NCBI GenBank assembly: GCA_030641245.1
Contig: DAOWHU010000035.1
Location: 1 to 8,175 of the forward strand
DNA: 8,175 nt
From: a bacterium
Lineage (GTDB): Bacteria > Patescibacteriota > Minisyncoccia > Moranbacterales > DUUL01
Direction: 5' to 3'
Below the pieces are notes generated by a model, which worked only from the letters and a program-made list of their open reading frames with translations, did no database searches and was not told the DNA's origin. Position 1 is the stretch's first letter. Every line of letters starts with the position of its first letter. Position numbers and translations under genes: made by a program. This document shows, one piece after another, positions 4,960 through 8,175 of this stretch.

Positions 4960-7305
4960 ATGATCACTGCTCAAGAGCTAAGACAAAAATTTATAAAATT
5001 TTTTGAAGTCAAAGAACACGCTGTTTTAAATTCTTTCCCTTTAGTGCCAGAAAATGATCCCACCTCTTTATTTATTAGTTCCGGAATGCAACCTCTAGTT
5101 CCTAATTTAATGGGAGAGAGACATCCCAAAGGAACTCGCTTAGTAGATGTTCAAAAATGTGTTCGGACTATTGATATTGAAGAAGTTGGCGACAAAACTC
5201 ATCATACTTTTTTTGAAATGTTAGGCAACTGGTCTTTAGGGGATTATTTCAAAAAAGAAGCCATTCAATGGAGCTACGAATTTTTGACTTCCTCTCAATG
5301 GTTGGGATTAGATGAAGAAAGAATAGCTGTTTCAGTTTTTGAGGGTGATCATGATGCTCCTTTTGATAAAGAATCTTTTGAGAATTGGCGAGAATTAGGC
5401 TTATCTGAAGATCGAATTGCCAAACTTCCCAAAAGCGAAAATTGGTGGGGACCGCCTAGCAAAACTGGACCTTGCGGGCCAGATACTGAAGTTTTTTATT
5501 GGACTGGACCAATGGACAAGCTTCCCAAAAAATTTGACCCAGAGAATGATGGTTGGGTGGAAATTTGGAACAATGTTTTTATGGAATATGAAAAATTGAA
5601 GGACGGTTCTTTTGTGAAACTGGCTCAACAAAATGTTGATACTGGAATGGGGCTAGAGAGAGTGGTGGCCATTTTGAATGGATTCAAAGATGATTATCGG
5701 GGAGAGCTTTTTCAACCCATTATTAAAAGGATTGAGGAATTATCTAATCAGAAATATCAAGATCATAAAAAATCTTTTCGAATTATTGCTGATCACATTA
5801 AAGCTGGAGTTTTCATGGTAGCGGATGGAATTCAACCTTCTAATACCGAGCAAGGCTATATTTTACGTCGATTGATTCGAAGAGCGGTTCGAGAAGCTCA
5901 TAAAATCGGGATTGATTATCTATTTACTAATCAAATTGGGGAGGCAGTTCAAAATATTTATCGGGAAATTTATCCGGAAGTAGTCGAAGAAAATATTTTA
6001 GCTATTATTAAAGAAGAAGAGCAAAAATTCCAAGCTACTTTGGGAAAAGGATTAAAGCGGTTTGAAAAAATTATTAGTCAAAAACAAGATGTAGTTTTGG
6101 TTTCGTCTAATCCTAACAAAATTAAAGAATATCGTGATTTGATTAAGGGCAAAATGCAACTCAGTTTCTATAAATCCGATTTACCAGAGATTCAATCGGT
6201 GGATTCTATGGATGTGGCTGAGTATAAGATAATAGAAGCCTATAAATTGATTAAAAGACCTATTATTGTTGAAGACACGGCTCTTCATTTAGAAGCTTGG
6301 AATGGTTTTCCAGGGGCTTTGATCAAATGGCTGGATGAGTATTTGAGCACTCAAGGAATTTTAGATTTGACCGAAGGTCGGAATCGAAATGCTGAAGCTA
6401 AGTGTGTAATTGCCTATTTTGACGGTAAGGAAATTTCATTCTTTGAAGGTTCAGTGAAGGGTAAAATTACAGAAGAAAGAAGAAGTCAGAACAAAACTAA
6501 GTTTGGCTTTGATCCAATTTTTATGCCAGAGGGGTATGATAAAACTTTTGCTGAATTAGGTGAAGAGAAAAATAAGATTTCTCATCGAGCTAGGGCTTTG
6601 GAGAAATTTATTAAAGGAAAGCCGGATAAAAAAATCAAAGTTGATAATGGCATTTTTGATAGTTCAAGCGATTTGGTAATTACCAGCAAAGAAGCCTTTG
6701 ATTTGTTTCAAACTTATGGATTTCCGATTGAAATGGTCAGAGATTTGGCCCATGAGCAAGGCTTAAGGGTTGACGAGGAGGGTTTTCAGAAAGAATTAGC
6801 CACCCACCAAGAGCTTTCTAGAACTGCTAGTGCCGGAATGTTCAAAGGAGGCCTAGCTGATACTAAAGAGCAAACTAAACAGCTTCATACGGTGGCTCAT
6901 TTGCTTCTAGCGGGGCTGAGGAAAACTTTAGGGGAACATGTTTTTCAAAAAGGATCTAATATCAATGGCGAACGAATTCGATTCGACTTTTCTCATCCTG
7001 AGAAATTAACTGCTGAGCAGACAAAATCAGTGGAAGACTTTGTGAATGAAGCCATTAAAAGTGAAACGGCGGTTGTCAAAGAAGAGATGAGCCTAGAAGA
7101 AGCTAAAAAAGCCGGTGCCCATGGATCTTTTGAGGAAAAATATGGTGATTTGATTAGTATCTACACTGTCGGTGACTATTCCAAAGAAATTTGTGGTGGT
7201 CCTCATGTTGAAAATACTAGTGAAATTAAAGGGGTTTTTAAAATCACTAAAGAGAAATCTTCGTCTGCTGGGGTCCGAAGAATTAAAGCCATACTAGAAA
7301 GTTAA
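4960..7305 (+). CDS. alaS: Alanyl-tRNA synthetase with internal ITPase/HAM1 domain
   Basis: Charges tRNA-Ala with alanine and hydrolyses mischarged Ser/Gly-tRNA. Domain order over 781 residues: class IIc catalytic core (about 1-240), with motif 2 region HHTFFEMLGNWSLGDYF (81-97) and motif 3 DTGMGLER (227-234); helical tRNA-recognition region (about 240-370); an inserted ITPase/HAM1 domain (about 376-553); resumption of AlaRS at EAFDLFQTYGFPIEMV (578-593); and the editing domain, whose zinc motifs are HTVAH (643-647) and CGGPH (745-749). The protein ends about 30 residues after CGGPH, so the DHHA1/C-Ala dimerisation and tRNA-elbow domain of full-length AlaRS (about 875 residues) is absent; I recall this from other Patescibacteria AlaRS. 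Without the insert the enzyme would be about 600 residues. The frame is unbroken and codon usage in the insert looks like its surroundings. The ATG start fits the AlaRS N-terminus, with an AT-rich leader and no SD. Confidence 0.97.
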   Translation: MITAQELRQKFIKFFEVKEHAVLNSFPLVPENDPTSLFISSGMQPLVPNLMGERHPKGTRLVDVQKCVRTIDIEEVGDKTHHTFFEMLGNWSLGDYFKKEAIQWSYEFLTSSQWLGLDEERIAVSVFEGDHDAPFDKESFENWRELGLSEDRIAKLPKSENWWGPPSKTGPCGPDTEVFYWTGPMDKLPKKFDPENDGWVEIWNNVFMEYEKLKDGSFVKLAQQNVDTGMGLERVVAILNGFKDDYRGELFQPIIKRIEELSNQKYQDHKKSFRIIADHIKAGVFMVADGIQPSNTEQGYILRRLIRRAVREAHKIGIDYLFTNQIGEAVQNIYREIYPEVVEENILAIIKEEEQKFQATLGKGLKRFEKIISQKQDVVLVSSNPNKIKEYRDLIKGKMQLSFYKSDLPEIQSVDSMDVAEYKIIEAYKLIKRPIIVEDTALHLEAWNGFPGALIKWLDEYLSTQGILDLTEGRNRNAEAKCVIAYFDGKEISFFEGSVKGKITEERRSQNKTKFGFDPIFMPEGYDKTFAELGEEKNKISHRARALEKFIKGKPDKKIKVDNGIFDSSSDLVITSKEAFDLFQTYGFPIEMVRDLAHEQGLRVDEEGFQKELATHQELSRTASAGMFKGGLADTKEQTKQLHTVAHLLLAGLRKTLGEHVFQKGSNINGERIRFDFSHPEKLTAEQTKSVEDFVNEAIKSETAVVKEEMSLEEAKKAGAHGSFEEKYGDLISIYTVGDYSKEICGGPHVENTSEIKGVFKITKEKSSSAGVRRIKAILES
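6085..6618 (+). other. ITPase/HAM1 (RdgB/ITPA-like) domain inserted in AlaRS
   Basis: Residues about 376-553 of the alaS product. Stand-alone relatives hydrolyse ITP, dITP and XTP to the monophosphate plus pyrophosphate, keeping deaminated purines out of nucleic acids. Signature residues compared with human ITPA from memory: the SSNPNK loop (382-387), DLPE with Glu410 (metal-site Glu44 equivalent), VEDT with Asp439 (Asp72 equivalent), PGALIKW (451-457, Lys456), FGFDP (515-519), EKNK (536-539) and SHR (541-543). The spacing between motifs is like full-length ITPA (about 190 residues), so the domain appears whole and probably active. The DLPE and IKW motifs make it look closer to ITPA-type eukaryotic/archaeal proteins than to E. 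coli RdgB. Linkers on both sides are short and polar (KPDKKIKVDNG on the C-terminal side). Confidence 0.93.
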
Positions 7306-7415
7306 AAATTTGGCGCACTTCTTTGTTGGATTTTCCGCCACTCGCTCGATGTACCGGTTAGTACATCTCGCTCGGTGCTCAAATCCGCCTCGAATTGCAC
7401 TCAAATTTTTAATTT
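7299..7415. repeat. 117-base imperfect inverted repeat with GC-rich core after alaS
   Basis: The outer arms 7299-7312 and 7402-7415 pair over 14 bp (one G-T wobble) and overlap the last codons of alaS. The central hairpin is GATGTAC (7348-7354) / GTACATC (7361-7367) with loop CGGTTA. Between them lie partly matching segments; for example GGATTT on the left mirrors AAATCC on the right. CTCGCTCG occurs twice in direct orientation (7341-7348 and 7367-7374). The core is clearly more GC-rich than the surrounding DNA. It could act as a transcription terminator for alaS, or be a dispersed palindromic element of this lineage. The rest of the 163-base gap (7416-7468) holds only a possible weak promoter. 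Confidence 0.7.
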
Positions 7416-7421
7416 CTAAAA

Positions 7422-7451
7422 TTGCAGGAGAAGACTAAAGAACTATATAAA
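7422..7451 (+). promoter_or_regulatory. Possible weak promoter for the hydrolase gene
   Basis: A poor -35 candidate TTGCAG (7422-7427) lies upstream of overlapping -10 candidates TATATA (7444-7449, spacer 16) and TATAAA (7446-7451, spacer 18), just before the gene. In AT-rich DNA such -10 matches are frequent, so this is a weak call. The position after the alaS inverted repeat makes an independent promoter reasonable. Confidence 0.25.
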
Positions 7452-7468
7452 AATAATTAATTTTAAAA

Positions 7469-8175
7469 ATGACCGAAGAAAAAGTTTATTTTAAAAATCC
7501 GCGGGGAGTTAAATTATGTGGGATTTTATCTAATCCGACTGCCAGCAAAACTAGCCCGATTGTAGTGCTTTGTCATGGATTTTCAGTTAATAAAGGTAAT
7601 TTTACCAATACTCGATTAGTGCCAATATTGAGAAAGGAGGGTATTTCAACTTTTAAATTTGATTTTTTTGGTCATGGAGAAAGCGAAGGAAGGCTTGAGG
7701 ATATTACTATTACGGAGGGAGTAGAGGACGCATTAAGCGCTATTAAATACTTAAAATCTTTAGATTATTCTCGGATAGGCTTGTTTGGAACAAGTTTTGG
7801 TGGATTGATAGGACTTATGGTTGCCTCAAAAATAAATGATTTATATCTGTTAGCTTTAAAATCTCCAGTTTCAAATTCCAGAGAACGTAATTTGGATTGT
7901 CTAGGAGAAAAATTGGTCAGAGAATGGAAAGAAAAAGGTTTTAGGTTTTTTATCAGTGGAGATGGGAAGAAACATAAAATAAACTATGCTTTTTTTGAAG
8001 ACAAAGACAACAATAATGGCTATGAAGCAGCGGAAAAAATCGAAATACCAGCTTATATTGTTCATGGTGATAAAGATGAGATTATCCCAATTAAACAAAG
8101 CATCAAAACCAGCCAAATTTTATCTAACGGGAAATTAGAAATAATTAAAGGCGCTGGACATACTTATGACGAACC
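7469..8175 (+). CDS. Alpha/beta hydrolase (serine hydrolase), 3' end missing
   Basis: Cytoplasmic serine hydrolase of the alpha/beta fold, probably an esterase, acylhydrolase or peptidase; the substrate cannot be read from the sequence. 235 complete codons are present before the window ends, with no stop. The full catalytic set is visible: oxyanion-hole HGF near residues 36-38, FDFFGHGES (64-72), the nucleophile elbow GTSFGG with Ser109, the acid Asp203 in HGDKDEIIP, and His231 in GAGHTY. Because the histidine is already passed, only a short C-terminal segment should be missing. It has no signal peptide. The ATG at 7469 gives a natural N-terminus and follows an A/T-rich leader without SD; the next ATG is far inside the domain. 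No neighbour suggests a pathway. Confidence 0.9.
   Translation, partial: MTEEKVYFKNPRGVKLCGILSNPTASKTSPIVVLCHGFSVNKGNFTNTRLVPILRKEGISTFKFDFFGHGESEGRLEDITITEGVEDALSAIKYLKSLDYSRIGLFGTSFGGLIGLMVASKINDLYLLALKSPVSNSRERNLDCLGEKLVREWKEKGFRFFISGDGKKHKINYAFFEDKDNNNGYEAAEKIEIPAYIVHGDKDEIIPIKQSIKTSQILSNGKLEIIKGAGHTYDE

Noticed and set aside
5401..5631. Short open frames on both strands inside alaS (5401-5631 minus, 5417-5599 plus)
   Set aside because: They overlap the conserved AlaRS catalytic core in other frames and show no family pattern or start signal.
6000..6700. Assembly chimera or frameshift explaining ITPase within alaS
   Set aside because: One frame continues through, AlaRS sequence resumes at the exact expected place without loss, and codon and base use look the same on both sides. 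Only reads could fully exclude it.
3..7305. Alternative genetic code with TGA as Gly or Trp (Absconditabacteria, Gracilibacteria or Mycoplasma type)
   Set aside because: No in-frame TGA occurs in any gene and Trp is encoded by TGG. The absence of TGA stops in eight genes is not unusual for AT-rich bacteria.
7901..8116. 71-codon minus-strand frame inside the alpha/beta hydrolase
   Set aside because: Antisense to the region leading to the catalytic Asp of a clearly coding frame; its aromatic-rich translation is typical of shadow frames in AT-rich DNA.

Overview
The window is AT-rich DNA, densely packed with genes, and every gene I can support lies on the + strand. Gaps are short, apart from two of about 160 and 240 bases on either side of alaS. 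The proteins are compact, lysine- and isoleucine-rich housekeeping proteins. The gene set, a short alanyl-tRNA synthetase that stops right after its editing domain, and AT-rich start regions mostly without Shine-Dalgarno sequences all point to a small-genome bacterium of the Candidate Phyla Radiation (Patescibacteria, probably a Parcubacteria-type lineage). That placement is inferred from protein style and gene order; no 16S rRNA is present. All eight complete genes read with the standard bacterial code and end in TAA or TAG.

Layout: lepB (signal peptidase I, 3-665), hisS (682-2022), a HIT-family nucleotide hydrolase/transferase (2051-2404), rpsU (ribosomal protein S21, 2430-2681), a yqeY-like gene (2727-3182), ybeY (3279-3686) and mreB (3696-4715). 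These form a run with gaps of 9-96 bases. Inverted repeats lie in the rpsU/yqeY gap and the yqeY/ybeY gap. A 244-base spacer follows, holding a 153-base imperfect inverted repeat and a good sigma70-type promoter. Then comes alaS (4960-7305), a second, more GC-rich imperfect inverted repeat (7299-7415), and the 5' part of an alpha/beta hydrolase gene that runs off the window (7469 to end).

The most remarkable item is alaS. Its frame contains a complete ITPase/HAM1 (RdgB/ITPA-type) nucleotide pyrophosphatase domain, about residues 376-553, inserted between the tRNA-recognition and editing parts of AlaRS. All the ITPase signature residues I looked for are present, and the AlaRS catalytic and editing motifs on both sides are intact. 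The protein also lacks the usual C-terminal dimerisation (C-Ala) domain. It therefore looks like one polypeptide that both charges tRNA-Ala and cleanses the NTP pool, or that uses the ITPase fold as a substitute dimerisation module.

A second point is translation control. rpsU alone carries a near-perfect Shine-Dalgarno sequence, while the other visible genes have AT-rich leaders. This resembles the proposed S21 feedback loop in Bacteroidetes. Functionally the run combines protein export (lepB), translation (hisS, rpsU, alaS, yqeY), rRNA processing (ybeY), cell shape (mreB) and small-molecule hydrolysis (HIT, ITPase domain, alpha/beta hydrolase).
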